A stretch of DNA of 37,493 nt from Candidatus Omnitrophota bacterium (GTDB taxonomy: Bacteria; Hinthialibacterota; Hinthialibacteria; Hinthialibacterales; Hinthialibacteraceae): NCBI GenBank assembly GCA_016934335.1, contig JAFGTC010000311.1, positions 1 to 37,493 on the forward strand, given 5' to 3'. The position numbers and the translations under genes were made by a program. The notes under the pieces are model-generated. The model was not told the origin of the DNA, made no database searches, and saw only the letters and a program-made list of their open reading frames with translations. Each line of letters begins with the position of its first letter. The stretch's first letter is position 1. Positions 1-8,591 of this stretch are shown here, in pieces.

Positions 1-486
1 GCCGCGCTCGAACATGGCTTTTTTGAAGGCTTCGTCGCGATACGCCTGCGCGAGATTGGCGCTGGCCGGCTCGATCTCCGCTTTCGCGGTTTGAAGGGCC
101 AACTCGGCGAGTTCGATGTCGCGGTTCAGTTCGCGGTCGTCCATGCGAGCTAGGACTTCGTCTTTCTGGACATCATCGCCTTCCACCCAGCGCTTCGTAT
201 AATAAATGCGGCCGGTGGCTTCGGGCTTCAATTCCAATTCTTTAATGGGAACCACCGTTCCTCGAGCTTGAAGATAAGCGAACATGCGTCCGCGTTCCAT
301 TTTTTCCACAGTGACGGGGATTTTAAATTTGGGCTTCTCGGGCTTGCCCCAATCCGCATTGGCTTTCTCGCCGCCGGCGGTTTTCGGCGGCTCGGGCTTC
401 TTCGCGTCCTCGCCCTTACCGCACCCGACGGCGAGCGCTAAACCGATAGTCAACGCCGCGATCAATAAAGACTGCAATTTTCTCAT
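1..486 (-). CDS. RND efflux periplasmic adaptor lipoprotein (HlyD/AcrA type), C-terminus off the window
   Basis: The reading frame runs off the left edge, leaving 162 N-terminal residues. It starts MRKLQSLLIAAL and continues to a lipobox ending LAVGC, so it is probably an outer- or inner-membrane-anchored lipoprotein. A charged Pro/Lys/Glu linker follows. Next comes the first half of a biotinyl-lipoyl-like barrel: a stretch around residues 68-110 with GTVVPIKELELKPEATGRI and then WVEGDDVQKDEVLARMDDRE, the pattern membrane fusion proteins use before their helical hairpin. The visible end (ELAEL, AKAEIEPASANLAQAYRDEAF) is the start of that hairpin. Such adaptors link an inner-membrane RND or ABC pump to an outer-membrane channel. 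The partner pump would lie further left, outside the window. Substrate cannot be told from this fragment. Confidence 0.88.
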   Translation of the reverse strand, partial: MRKLQSLLIAALTIGLALAVGCGKGEDAKKPEPPKTAGGEKANADWGKPEKPKFKIPVTVEKMERGRMFAYLQARGTVVPIKELELKPEATGRIYYTKRWVEGDDVQKDEVLARMDDRELNRDIELAELALQTAKAEIEPASANLAQAYRDEAFKKAMFERG

Positions 487-686
487 AATTTATTCCCATC
501 CAACACGATGTTAACTTCAATCAGCTGATTTTTTTTCTGCGCTGCATTTTACGGCTTTTCGTTTTTCAATCTATTCGAATGTAAGGAAAACGATCCGATT
601 CTACTTTTATTTACGCAAAAAGCTTGATTAAGGTTTAAATCTATTATACGAAAAAGACCTCTTTTTATTTTAATCTCACCCAAGTA

Positions 687-1415
687 CTACGTGCGTTTGT
701 TGAATCCCGCGATGCTAACAAAAAAGTTTTCAAAGAGTTGCCATCCATCTCGCTGAATCGAATCGCTCCATTCTTGCCTGCGTATTTCCAAAACGGCTTG
801 TGCGGCTTTTCGCTCGGCGCCCTGTAAATCCGGAAGATAGGCGGCGGCCCATCGTTGAGCGTCTTCCCACCCGGCTTCGATATGAAATTGAAGCCCGTAA
901 AAGCGGTTATTGACGCTGAAAGCCTGATGGAGGCATGCCGGAGATTGGGCCAGAAGGTCGGCGCCTTTCGGGAGATCAAATGTATCTCCATGCCATTGAA
1001 AGACGGTCATGGGAGAGGAGATTTGATCGAAAAGCGGATTTTTCATTCCTTCTTTCGTTAATTCGACATCCATGCAGCCTAGTTCCGAATGTTGATTTTT
1101 ATACACTTGCGCATCGAAGACGCGAGCCAGGAGCTGCGCCCCGAGACAGATTCCCAAAACCGGGACGCTATCTTCGACGCAACGGCGGATAAAACTCTTT
1201 TCCTCTATAAGATAAGGAAAGCGATTTTCATCGTCCACATTCATCGGTCCGCCCAGGACGATGATCGCTCCCAGCCGGCTTCGATCTGTTGGAAGCAGAT
1301 TTTCTTGATATAAGTCTACTATTTCGAAGGGAATGTTCCTTTTTTTTAGAAACATTTCCATCAAACCGGGGCCTTCCAAAGGGATATTTTTTATAAACAA
1401 GACTGATTTATTCAT
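687..1415 (-). CDS. Class I glutamine amidotransferase (GMP synthase-like GATase1)
   Basis: 242 residues, one GATase1 domain only. The nucleophile elbow is VLGICLGAQLLA with Cys90. The catalytic His178 and Glu180 sit in YGLQFHIEA. The oxyanion segment is IVLGGPMNV near residue 53, and QWHGDTFDLP near 140 is characteristic of the stand-alone GMP-synthase-like group. All three triad residues are present, so glutamine hydrolysis is expected. No synthetase domain is fused, and neither neighbour is an obvious ammonia acceptor, so the true substrate is unknown. Homologues of this type include gamma-glutamyl-compound hydrolases and putative GMP-synthase-like proteins. It sits alone between the RND adaptor and a hydrolase-like gene on the same strand, with no strong Shine-Dalgarno at the chosen start. 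Confidence 0.87.
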   Translation of the reverse strand: MNKSVLFIKNIPLEGPGLMEMFLKKRNIPFEIVDLYQENLLPTDRSRLGAIIVLGGPMNVDDENRFPYLIEEKSFIRRCVEDSVPVLGICLGAQLLARVFDAQVYKNQHSELGCMDVELTKEGMKNPLFDQISSPMTVFQWHGDTFDLPKGADLLAQSPACLHQAFSVNNRFYGLQFHIEAGWEDAQRWAAAYLPDLQGAERKAAQAVLEIRRQEWSDSIQRDGWQLFENFFVSIAGFNKRT

Positions 1416-1526
1416 ATATGCATGATAGATCGCTTGGATATATGGATGTTGTCATTAAATTCTGCAATTATTTTGTTTGCTAAAGTTGCGAAAGAAATGA
1501 AAAACCTTTCATCCCTCCATATCTTT

Positions 1527-2846
1527 TCATTGAAAAGAATTTATCCGATTTATTATTATTCTCTGTTTCTGTTTTGCATAGCGCTGCATTCGGGCGGGCG
1601 CGTTTTTTTGCGCTTGAGAGAATAAATCAAGCGTTTTTTGGGAGCATTCGGGAAGGTTGGAAACAGCCTGTTGGAAGTCTTCGACGGCGGCGGCGCCGAA
1701 ATATCGATGAGCATAGAGCGCCGTGATTTCGTCAGCGGCGGGCTGAGGAGACCAGGACAACATGGACCAGGCGAATCGGGCGAGTTCATCGCCGGGCGCG
1801 CTGGAAACGGCCAAGGCGCCGTACGTGAGAGGGGCCAGTTCAAAATAACGCCGGGCGAGAACGTCAGGAGAAAACGAAGAAGAAAATGTGTAAAGACTTA
1901 CAAGCGGGGTGGTTAGGGGCATTTCCTGCTTGATCATGGCAAAACATTGGTTGGATTCGCTGCAGGAAACAGCTTTGGCCGCCGGCGGGGAATCGAGAAT
2001 CATGGCATCGAACAGTTCGGATAACTCGTCTTCGCTCCAACCGTCGGCATGAATCCACCATTCGGGCTTGTGCCGCGAATGATTTTGCGGGGATGAGGAT
2101 TTTTGGCTGGTCAGTCGCTTCAGGCTCTCGTAAAAAGACATGATGGACGGATCCGAGGAGGATTCTTGCAAGCAGCAGTAATCCGCCTGCATCGAATCCA
2201 TTGCATCGCCGCCGGTTGAGAAATGCAATGTTTTTTGCGCATGGCTGCGGGCGCTATCCAGCAGATCGGGCGTTGCGAGAGTGGAATCCCAACCGGCCAG
2301 GTTGTTTCCCCATAATGCCTGATCATTCAGAAGATGATCCCATTGACCGAAAGAGAAGCGGCTGTAGCCGTCTTGAGGGAGGCCGGCTTGGAAAAAACAG
2401 CCGCGCAAAGGGGTCAGCGGCTGAAAATCTGTCGGCGCCAATTCCCAGAGCATCTCATCATCCTTAAAATGAAAGAAGCGAAAGAGCATGCCGACGCCGT
2501 AGATCAGGGCCCGATCCGAACCGGCGGCGATAAGGATGCGAGCCGGTCGGCCGCACAAAATCCGTAGATTGACATGTTCGTTGTAATCCGGGTAAGGAGC
2601 GATTTTCAGCGGGGGATCGATTTGCTCGAGAAGTTCGTCGGGGAGGGTATGGAGGGTTCCCAGTTGAATGAGCAGATCGAACGAGTCGAACGCCTCGACG
2701 GCGCACTGCTCTCGAAGATGGACGTCGAGCGCGATGCGAGCGCGCAGCTCGCCGGCCAGAACCTCGGCGGCCTTTTTGCATTCCGCCGAAGGCTGAGCGG
2801 GAATTAGAATGAGCAGCGATGCGCCGGAGGGAAGTCGTCCTTTCAT
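1527..2846 (-). CDS. Glycoside hydrolase-like protein (GH67/GH20 N-domain type), cytoplasmic, compressed core
   Basis: The start chosen is the ATG at 2846 (439 residues), because AAAGG lies 8 bases upstream. An in-frame TTG at 2885 has no ribosome site. Residues about 5-140 look like the alpha/beta domain that precedes the barrel in GH67 alpha-glucuronidases and GH20 hexosaminidases, ending in DRALIYGVGMLFRFF. The segment TPLRGCFFQAGLP followed by LNDQALWGNNLAGWDS resembles the first barrel strand and helix of these families. The C-terminal part (WSMLSWSPQPAADEI, then YAHRYFG) resembles the helical tail of GH67-like proteins. The region between is only about 200 residues, short for a complete TIM barrel, and I see no confident catalytic acid pair. 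No signal peptide. Could be an inactive or very divergent hydrolase; function unassigned. Confidence 0.6.
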   Translation of the reverse strand: MKGRLPSGASLLILIPAQPSAECKKAAEVLAGELRARIALDVHLREQCAVEAFDSFDLLIQLGTLHTLPDELLEQIDPPLKIAPYPDYNEHVNLRILCGRPARILIAAGSDRALIYGVGMLFRFFHFKDDEMLWELAPTDFQPLTPLRGCFFQAGLPQDGYSRFSFGQWDHLLNDQALWGNNLAGWDSTLATPDLLDSARSHAQKTLHFSTGGDAMDSMQADYCCLQESSSDPSIMSFYESLKRLTSQKSSSPQNHSRHKPEWWIHADGWSEDELSELFDAMILDSPPAAKAVSCSESNQCFAMIKQEMPLTTPLVSLYTFSSSFSPDVLARRYFELAPLTYGALAVSSAPGDELARFAWSMLSWSPQPAADEITALYAHRYFGAAAVEDFQQAVSNLPECSQKTLDLFSQAQKNAPARMQRYAKQKQRIIINRINSFQ

Positions 2847-3002
2847 AATCATGCCTTTGCGTTCTGTTTTTTTTTCCATTTTCAAGCGGTTGATGTTGCC
2901 CCTTTATTTTCCGCTTATCTTGAGGCGCCGAACGCTCGCGCTTATTTGAAAATGCCCATGAACACTATATCCTTGCAGGAAATGGACAAAAAGGACGAAG
3001 TC

Positions 3003-4067
3003 ATGGAACAAAATCGACGAAAATCGAAATGGCGCAGGATCCCGGTTCTCTGCAGCCTTTTTCTATTGAGCCTTGTTTTTCATCATTGCGGGCCTGCGGG
3101 CCATGTTTCGCAGATTACCTTCAGCCACATATTGACCGACCAATCCGAATGGCACGCCGGAGCGGCGAAGTGGAAGGAGCTCGTGGAAGAAAAACTGGGC
3201 GAACAAATGAAGATTCGACTGGTGACCACGTCGTCGCTTTCCAAGAATAATCAGCGCACCGAACTGGAAATGGTGCAATCGGGGACGTTGGGAGGCTCGT
3301 GGGAATCTTCGATTCTTCTTACAATGGCCGATCCTAAATGGACGGTCTGGTCGCTTCCCTGGCTTTTTAATTCCTACGAAGACGCGGAGCAGGTCTGCGA
3401 AAGCGAACTTGGCGAAGAAATGCTCCAATCGCTTGAAGAGAAAGGCATTGTGGGGTTGGGGTACGGCTTCAACGGCTTCCGGCGCTTGACCAATTCGAAG
3501 CGGCCGGTTGCGACGGTGAAGGATATCCAGAATTTGAAAATCCGCGTTCCCTCGATCCAGATGTACATATCCCTGTTCCGCGCATGGGGGGCCGATCCCA
3601 GCTCCATGAATTTCGGCGATCTGATAGCGGTGATGCGCGTCGGGGGGATGGACGGGCAGGAAAATCCGCTGCATGTCATCGACTCGCGAGGCCTTTACGA
3701 ATTGCAGAAATACTTGACGCTCTGGGAATATTCGTTCGATCCCATCATTTTTTGCCTAAGCCGGCAGGTCTGGGATCGGTTGACGCCCGAAGTTCAGGAA
3801 GTCCTGCGCGACGCCGCCCGGGAGGCGTGCCGCCATCAACGCCAAATTGTTGTGGAAAACGAAAAAAAGCATCTTGAAACGTTGCGCGCCCATGGAATGG
3901 AAATCACCATACCCTCGCAGGAATCGATCGCCGAATTTAAAAAACTGGCGCAAAGCGTTTATGATGAATACGAGCCGGTCATCGGCAAGGAACTGCTGGA
4001 TAAGTTCATCCACCGTTCGGCGGCGATAAGTTCAAACAGCGGAGGAGCGCCGGCGCCCGGATCATGA
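3003..4067 (+). CDS. dctP: TRAP transporter substrate-binding subunit DctP
   Basis: 354 residues from the ATG at 3003, preceded by AAGGA at 7 bases; a longer frame opens at 2946 without a comparable site. The N-terminus is basic, then hydrophobic up to a Cys (LVFHHC), so it is either a Sec signal peptide or an atypical lipobox. The DctP fold signatures are clear: LPWLFNSYEDAEQV, the loop NLKIRVPS whose Arg is the conserved carboxylate-binding residue, and the marker GGMDGQENPL. The protein binds an organic acid (or similar carboxylated solute) in the periplasm and hands it to the membrane subunits. DctQ follows 16 bases downstream and is surely co-transcribed. No DctM gene is next to the pair. 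The ligand cannot be read from sequence. Confidence 0.92.
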   Translation: MEQNRRKSKWRRIPVLCSLFLLSLVFHHCGPAGHVSQITFSHILTDQSEWHAGAAKWKELVEEKLGEQMKIRLVTTSSLSKNNQRTELEMVQSGTLGGSWESSILLTMADPKWTVWSLPWLFNSYEDAEQVCESELGEEMLQSLEEKGIVGLGYGFNGFRRLTNSKRPVATVKDIQNLKIRVPSIQMYISLFRAWGADPSSMNFGDLIAVMRVGGMDGQENPLHVIDSRGLYELQKYLTLWEYSFDPIIFCLSRQVWDRLTPEVQEVLRDAAREACRHQRQIVVENEKKHLETLRAHGMEITIPSQESIAEFKKLAQSVYDEYEPVIGKELLDKFIHRSAAISSNSGGAPAPGS

Positions 4068-4083
4068 ATCTGAAGTTTGAATT

Positions 4084-4563
4084 ATGAAAAATACACAACG
4101 ATATTTCATGGAAGAATGGTTGATGGCGATCATCCTGATCGTTCAGGTTTCGCTGGTATGCGCAGGCGTTTTGTCTCGTTATGTATTTAACTGGTCCTTG
4201 TCGTTCACGGAGGAATTGACGCGCTATCTGTTGATCTGGCTGACCTGTCTGGGCTTCCCGGCGGGGTATGCGCGAGGCGAAATGATTCGCTTTCAGTGGC
4301 CGGGCGGGCGATCCGGAAAAATGGCCGCGATTCGCAGGTGGATCGGCATTGGAGCGGGATTCGTCTTCGCCGTCGTTCTCTTGATTTCTTCGCTGCAGAG
4401 CGTGCATCTTCAGTGGAAATACAACCAGCAAACCAGCGTGTTGGGATGGCCGATTATATGGGTCAGCCTGGCTCTGCCGGCGGCCGCCGTTCTGTTTTTG
4501 ATAAGGATGATCCCCCGATTTCGCGCACAGGCGGATTCGGACTCGCCTGAAACCATGGAATGA
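4084..4563 (+). CDS. dctQ: TRAP transporter small membrane subunit DctQ
   Basis: 159 residues with four hydrophobic segments, near residues 12-32, 42-62, 86-106 and 124-144, the usual DctQ topology. The hallmark RYVFNWSLSFTEELTRYLLI lies between the first two helices. DctQ stabilises the large DctM permease and helps dock DctP. The gene begins 16 bases after dctP and its stop lies 22 bases before the next gene. That next gene encodes a VCBS-repeat protein rather than the expected large permease DctM, so the transporter encoded here is incomplete. DctM may be elsewhere in the genome, or the locus may have been rearranged. Confidence 0.9.
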   Translation: MKNTQRYFMEEWLMAIILIVQVSLVCAGVLSRYVFNWSLSFTEELTRYLLIWLTCLGFPAGYARGEMIRFQWPGGRSGKMAAIRRWIGIGAGFVFAVVLLISSLQSVHLQWKYNQQTSVLGWPIIWVSLALPAAAVLFLIRMIPRFRAQADSDSPETME

Positions 4564-4585
4564 ATCTTTCCGAGGAGAAGCGGTC

Positions 4586-5791
4586 ATGCGGCGAATGCTC
4601 GTTTATTCGATTACTCTGCTCGTTCCCGTTTGGGTTAATAGCGAACCGCTGCGCGATCATGGACGAGAAGCCTGGATTCGGCATACGATCGACGACTCGT
4701 CGCAGGGGGCGGACGGAGTGCGCCTGGCGGACGCGGACGGAGACGGCCTGTTGGACATCGCGACCGGCTGGGAGGAAGGCGGGGTGATCCGCGTCTATCT
4801 CAATCCCGGGCCGGAGCGATCCAAATCCGCCTGGCCGAATGTGACGGTCGGCCGGGTAGGCTCCCCGGAAGATGCGGTGCTGGTCGATGTGGACGGCGAC
4901 GGCGCCATGGACGTCGTCAGCTGCAGCGAAGGCGAGACGCGCCGCGTTTCCATCCATTGGGCGCCCAAGGAAGCGAACCGGCGTCTGGATTCGAGCGCCT
5001 GGACGACGGAATCGATTCCCGCCGTCGAGAATGCCGCGCAGTGGATGTTCTGTCTGCCGATGCAAATCGACGGGAAGAACGGCGTCGACCTTGTGCTGGG
5101 CGCCAAGAACGAGAACGCGCATATCGGCTGGCTGGAATCGCCGGACGAGCCGCGCCGGCTTGAGGATTGGCGGTGGCATCCCCTGATCGAAGCCGGCTGG
5201 ATCATGACCCTGGCGGCCTGGGATTTCAACGGCGACGGCGCCATGGATATTCTGGCGTCCGACCGCAAAGGAGACTCGCGCGGCTGCTTTTGGCTGGAGC
5301 ATCCCGGAGCGGAGCGCGCCGCGGAGGCTTGGCCGCGCCATGCGATCAGCGGGAGCGATCAGGAATTCATGTTCATCGACCTCGCCGATCTAAACGGGGA
5401 CGACCTGCCGGATCTGCCCGCCGCCGTTCGCTCGCGGGAACTATCTTTGTACATGGCCCAGCCGCCTTTTCCCTCAACCTGGCGCCGGCGAACCATTCCT
5501 TTTCCGCCGAATACAGGAACGGGAAAAAGCGTCCGGATTGGCGATCTCAACCTCGACGGAAAGCCCGACCTGGTTCTATCCTGCGAGAATGCGACGGAAG
5601 ATCGCCGGGGCGTTTTTTGGATGGAGAAGCATGGCGGCGAGTGGGATTCGCATCCCATCAGCGGCCCGGGAGGCGTCAAGTTCGATTTGATCGAATTGAT
5701 CGATCTGGACGCCGACGGCGACCTCGACGTTCTGACGTGCGAAGAACGATCGAACCTGGGGGTCGTCTGGTATGAGAATCCGTCGTTATAA
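4586..5791 (+). CDS. Secreted VCBS/FG-GAP repeat beta-propeller protein
   Basis: 401 residues. The ATG at 4586 has GAGGAG a few bases upstream. An N-terminal Sec signal (MRRMLVYSITLLVPVWVNS) is followed by at least six Asp-rich calcium-loop motifs spaced about 50-60 residues apart: DADGDGLLD, DVDGDGAMD, DFNGDGAMD, DLNGDDLPD, DLNLDGKPD and DLDADGDLD. This is the FG-GAP/VCBS pattern of a seven-bladed beta-propeller. Such proteins are exported and often sit at the cell surface, where they bind ligands or scaffold enzymes. It lies 22 bases after dctQ and 31 bases before the next start, so it probably belongs to the same transcript. No catalytic motif was recognised. Confidence 0.88.
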   Translation: MRRMLVYSITLLVPVWVNSEPLRDHGREAWIRHTIDDSSQGADGVRLADADGDGLLDIATGWEEGGVIRVYLNPGPERSKSAWPNVTVGRVGSPEDAVLVDVDGDGAMDVVSCSEGETRRVSIHWAPKEANRRLDSSAWTTESIPAVENAAQWMFCLPMQIDGKNGVDLVLGAKNENAHIGWLESPDEPRRLEDWRWHPLIEAGWIMTLAAWDFNGDGAMDILASDRKGDSRGCFWLEHPGAERAAEAWPRHAISGSDQEFMFIDLADLNGDDLPDLPAAVRSRELSLYMAQPPFPSTWRRRTIPFPPNTGTGKSVRIGDLNLDGKPDLVLSCENATEDRRGVFWMEKHGGEWDSHPISGPGGVKFDLIELIDLDADGDLDVLTCEERSNLGVVWYENPSL

Positions 5792-5822
5792 TGGAAGCAC
5801 AATCTCAAGGAGGTTTGACAAT

Positions 5823-6854
5823 ATGTTCAAAACACGCTCGATTTGGATTTTGGCCCTGATACTGGCGACGTCGGGAATCTCGTTTGCTCAGCAGGCGGAT
5901 GTCGCCGCCGAGGCGTCTCAACCGTCGCAGGAAGCCGTCGAGGACGCCGCAGCGGAAGCCGTCGAAGAAGCGGCTGTTCAAACAGTGGAAGAAGCCGTTG
6001 AGGAAGCGGCGGAGCAGGCGGTTGAAAGCGCGGGAATTCCCTCGAACACCCGAATTCCGCTCTGGCCGGAAAAAGTTCCCAGCAAAAAAAGTTCGGACGA
6101 AAAAGATTGGCCGACGCTGACGCTTTATCTGCTGCCCAAGACGCAGAGCGCCCGCCCGGCGGTCGTCATCTGCCCCGGCGGCGGCTACGGACACCTGGCG
6201 ATGGATCACGAAGGGCATCAGGTGGCTCGATGGTTCAATAGTTTCGGCGTTTCGGCGATTATTCTCGAATACCGCCATGCGCCGCTTTATGGACATCCCG
6301 TGCCGATGATGGACGCCATGCGCGCCATGCGCACGACGCGCGCCCGCGCGGACGAGTGGGGGATCGATCCCGACCGGATCGGCGTTATGGGATTTTCCGC
6401 GGGAGGGCATCTCGCCTCGACGGTGGGAACGCATTTCGACATGGGCAATCCCATCTCCAGCGATCCGATTGAAAAAATCAATTCGCGCCCCGATTTCATG
6501 ATCTTGTTGTACCCGGTCATCACATTCTTCTCCGATTACACGCACATGGGTTCGAGAAATAATCTGCTTGGCGAAGAGGCGGAGCCGAACTTGATCAGCT
6601 ACTATTCCAACGAAACGCAAATTCAGCCCTCAACGCCCCCCACTTTCATCGTTCACAGTTACGACGACAAAGTGGTTCCCGTTGAAAACAGCATGAAGTT
6701 TTTCCAGGGCCTGCGATATCAAAACATCACGACGGAAATGCACATTCTTCAGTACGGCGGCCACGGCTACGGCTTGGCGCCGAACGATCCAACCTTGAAT
6801 CGCTGGACGAAATGCTGCGAAGACTGGATGCGGCATTTAGGGTTGCTGAAATAA
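5823..6854 (+). CDS. Secreted alpha/beta hydrolase (esterase/acetyl-xylan-esterase-like) with Ala/Glu-rich linker
   Basis: 343 residues starting at 5823, where AAGGAGG precedes the ATG; an upstream in-frame ATG at 5772 overlaps the previous gene and lacks such a site. Residues 1-22 form a Sec signal peptide ending SFAQ. Residues 28-70 are a low-complexity Ala/Glu/Val tract built on AVEEAAxx-like units. The catalytic domain follows: oxyanion segment CPGGGYGHLAMDHEG, nucleophile Ser192 in GFSAGGH, acid Asp281 or Asp282 in SYDDKVVP, and His314 in GGHGYG. This arrangement matches carbohydrate esterases and BD-FAE-like hydrolases that deacylate plant polysaccharides. Export and a hydrolase-rich neighbourhood fit glycan deacylation, but the substrate is inferred. 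A strong terminator follows. Confidence 0.87.
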   Translation: MFKTRSIWILALILATSGISFAQQADVAAEASQPSQEAVEDAAAEAVEEAAVQTVEEAVEEAAEQAVESAGIPSNTRIPLWPEKVPSKKSSDEKDWPTLTLYLLPKTQSARPAVVICPGGGYGHLAMDHEGHQVARWFNSFGVSAIILEYRHAPLYGHPVPMMDAMRAMRTTRARADEWGIDPDRIGVMGFSAGGHLASTVGTHFDMGNPISSDPIEKINSRPDFMILLYPVITFFSDYTHMGSRNNLLGEEAEPNLISYYSNETQIQPSTPPTFIVHSYDDKVVPVENSMKFFQGLRYQNITTEMHILQYGGHGYGLAPNDPTLNRWTKCCEDWMRHLGLLK

Positions 6855-6908
6855 TTTTTCTCTCGCCATTTTTCCATAAAGAAAAACGAACTCACCTGAT
6901 TGACATCG

Positions 6909-6956
6909 CTCCGCCGGCGGTTTTCACGCCGCCGGCGGAGGCGTTTCTTTCTTTTT
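6909..6956 (+). terminator. Rho-independent terminator after the hydrolase gene
   Basis: A perfect 12-bp inverted repeat has CTCCGCCGGCGG at 6909-6920 and its complement at 6929-6940. The loop is 8 bases and the repeat is followed by a T-rich tail at 6944-6956. It lies 55 bases after the stop codon at 6854 and separates the TRAP/VCBS/esterase transcript from argJ. Confidence 0.88.
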
Positions 6957-7169
6957 GGCGATTAAAAATGACGGGGAAATCATGCATTCCACTTTCCCGA
7001 TTCTCTCACCTTTTGACATTTCTCGATTACAATTTATCCCTCAGAACATGATATAGGACGCCATTTATCGCCATGACCAATTTCAAGGCTTTATCTCTCC
7101 CGTCAATCATCGGCGGAGGGAGGCGTCCACGCGGCGGCATCCTAGAAAATCGGGAAAGGATCGAAAACG

Positions 7170-8396
7170 ATGTCTTATACAATTCAGCGGATTGAAAACG
7201 GAGGCGCAACCTCAGCGAAGGGATTTAAAGCGGCCGGCGCCTCCGCCGGCATCAAGACCGGCGGTAAGTTGGATATAGGGATCCTGGCGTCGCAGGTGCG
7301 GTGCCCGACGGCGGGCGTTTTCACCACCAATCAGCTGAAGGGGGCGTCGCTGCTGATCACGAAAGAGCATCTATCCGACGGTTACGGGCAGGTCGTGTTC
7401 GTCAACAGCGGCTGCGCCAACGCCTGCACGGGCGAGCGCGGATTTTTGGATGCGCGCGAGATCGCCCGCCATCTGGCGCGCAAGTTGAATATCGCCGCGA
7501 CGGATGTGCTTCCCAGCTCCACCGGCGTCATCGGCGTTTATCTGCCGCTGCCCAACATTCGAGAAGCGATCGACCGCGCGCTTCCCCATCTTCGCGAAGA
7601 TGGTGGATTGGAAATGGCGCAAGCCATCATGACGACTGACACCGTTCCCAAGTCGACCGCTCGAAAAGTGACAGTGGACGGCCATCAATTCATCTTAGGG
7701 GGATGCGCCAAGGGGGCCGGCATGATCCAGCCCATGATGGCGACCATGCTTTCGTACATCACGACCGATGCGCGCATTTCGCCGCAAAACCTGTCGATTT
7801 TTCTGAAAAACGCGGTGGATCGCAGTTTCAACCGCCTGACGATCGACGGCGATACAAGTTGCTGCGACACGGTTTTGTTGATGGCTAACGGCCTGTCATC
7901 CAGCGTGGAGATTGCGCCTGACGGCGGCCCGGCCGGCGAGGCGTTTCAAGAAGCGCTGAACGATCTATGCCGCGATTTGGCCATGCGGCTGGCGCGCGAT
8001 GGAGAAGGGGTTACGAAAGCGGTCACGATCCAAGTGCGCGGGACGCGCACCCGCGATGACGCTATCCGCATCGCGCGGGCCATCGCCAATTCGCCTCTGG
8101 TGAAAACCGCCATCCACGGCTGCGACCCGAACTGGGGGCGCATCTTGACGGCGGCCGGCTACAGCGGCGTCGCGTTCGACGTCAACCGAGTCGATTTGTG
8201 GATCGGCCGCATTCAGATGATGCATCATGGAGAGCCTGCCCGCTTCGACGAGGCCGAAGTCCACGATTTGATGAAAAATACGGACTATGAAATCGTCGTC
8301 GATCTCCATCAAGGCGAAGAAGGCGACTTTTACATAACCACCGATTTGTCGAAAGAATACATCGACATCAACGCCGATTACCGGCATCGCACTTGA
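7170..8396 (+). CDS. argJ: Bifunctional glutamate N-acetyltransferase / amino-acid acetyltransferase ArgJ
   Basis: 408 residues, the normal ArgJ length. ArgJ moves the acetyl group from N-acetylornithine to glutamate (and may also use acetyl-CoA), closing the acetyl cycle of arginine biosynthesis in the cytoplasm. The precursor cleaves itself at an Ala-Thr bond. Here the site is A191-T192 in KGAGMIQPMMATML, with Thr192 becoming the N-terminal nucleophile of the beta chain. Other family marks are GVFTTNQLKGAS, VFVNSGCANACTG, SSTGVIG, and the C-terminal NADYRHRT. The gene stands alone: no other arg gene is within the window. An upstream terminator at 6909 and a 210-base spacer imply its own promoter. 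Confidence 0.95.
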   Translation: MSYTIQRIENGGATSAKGFKAAGASAGIKTGGKLDIGILASQVRCPTAGVFTTNQLKGASLLITKEHLSDGYGQVVFVNSGCANACTGERGFLDAREIARHLARKLNIAATDVLPSSTGVIGVYLPLPNIREAIDRALPHLREDGGLEMAQAIMTTDTVPKSTARKVTVDGHQFILGGCAKGAGMIQPMMATMLSYITTDARISPQNLSIFLKNAVDRSFNRLTIDGDTSCCDTVLLMANGLSSSVEIAPDGGPAGEAFQEALNDLCRDLAMRLARDGEGVTKAVTIQVRGTRTRDDAIRIARAIANSPLVKTAIHGCDPNWGRILTAAGYSGVAFDVNRVDLWIGRIQMMHHGEPARFDEAEVHDLMKNTDYEIVVDLHQGEEGDFYITTDLSKEYIDINADYRHRT

Positions 8397-8591
8397 TTGG
8401 CGCGGTGTCATTTCGAGCGGCGACGAGAGAATCGAGTGATTCGATTTAAGGTCTTTTCCTTGACGATTCGATGGTAAGAAGTGATCATTTGATAAGAATA
8501 TGGAAAAAAAGGCGTTTTCACCGCCGATTTTTCGCATGAAGAAAAAAAATCGGTTTAATTCGATCACTACATCAACATTGGGAGGCTCATT

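Noticed and set aside
1422-1625. 67-residue plus-strand frame between the amidotransferase and GH-like genes
   Set aside because: It overlaps the end of a better minus-strand gene and has no motif or ribosome site.
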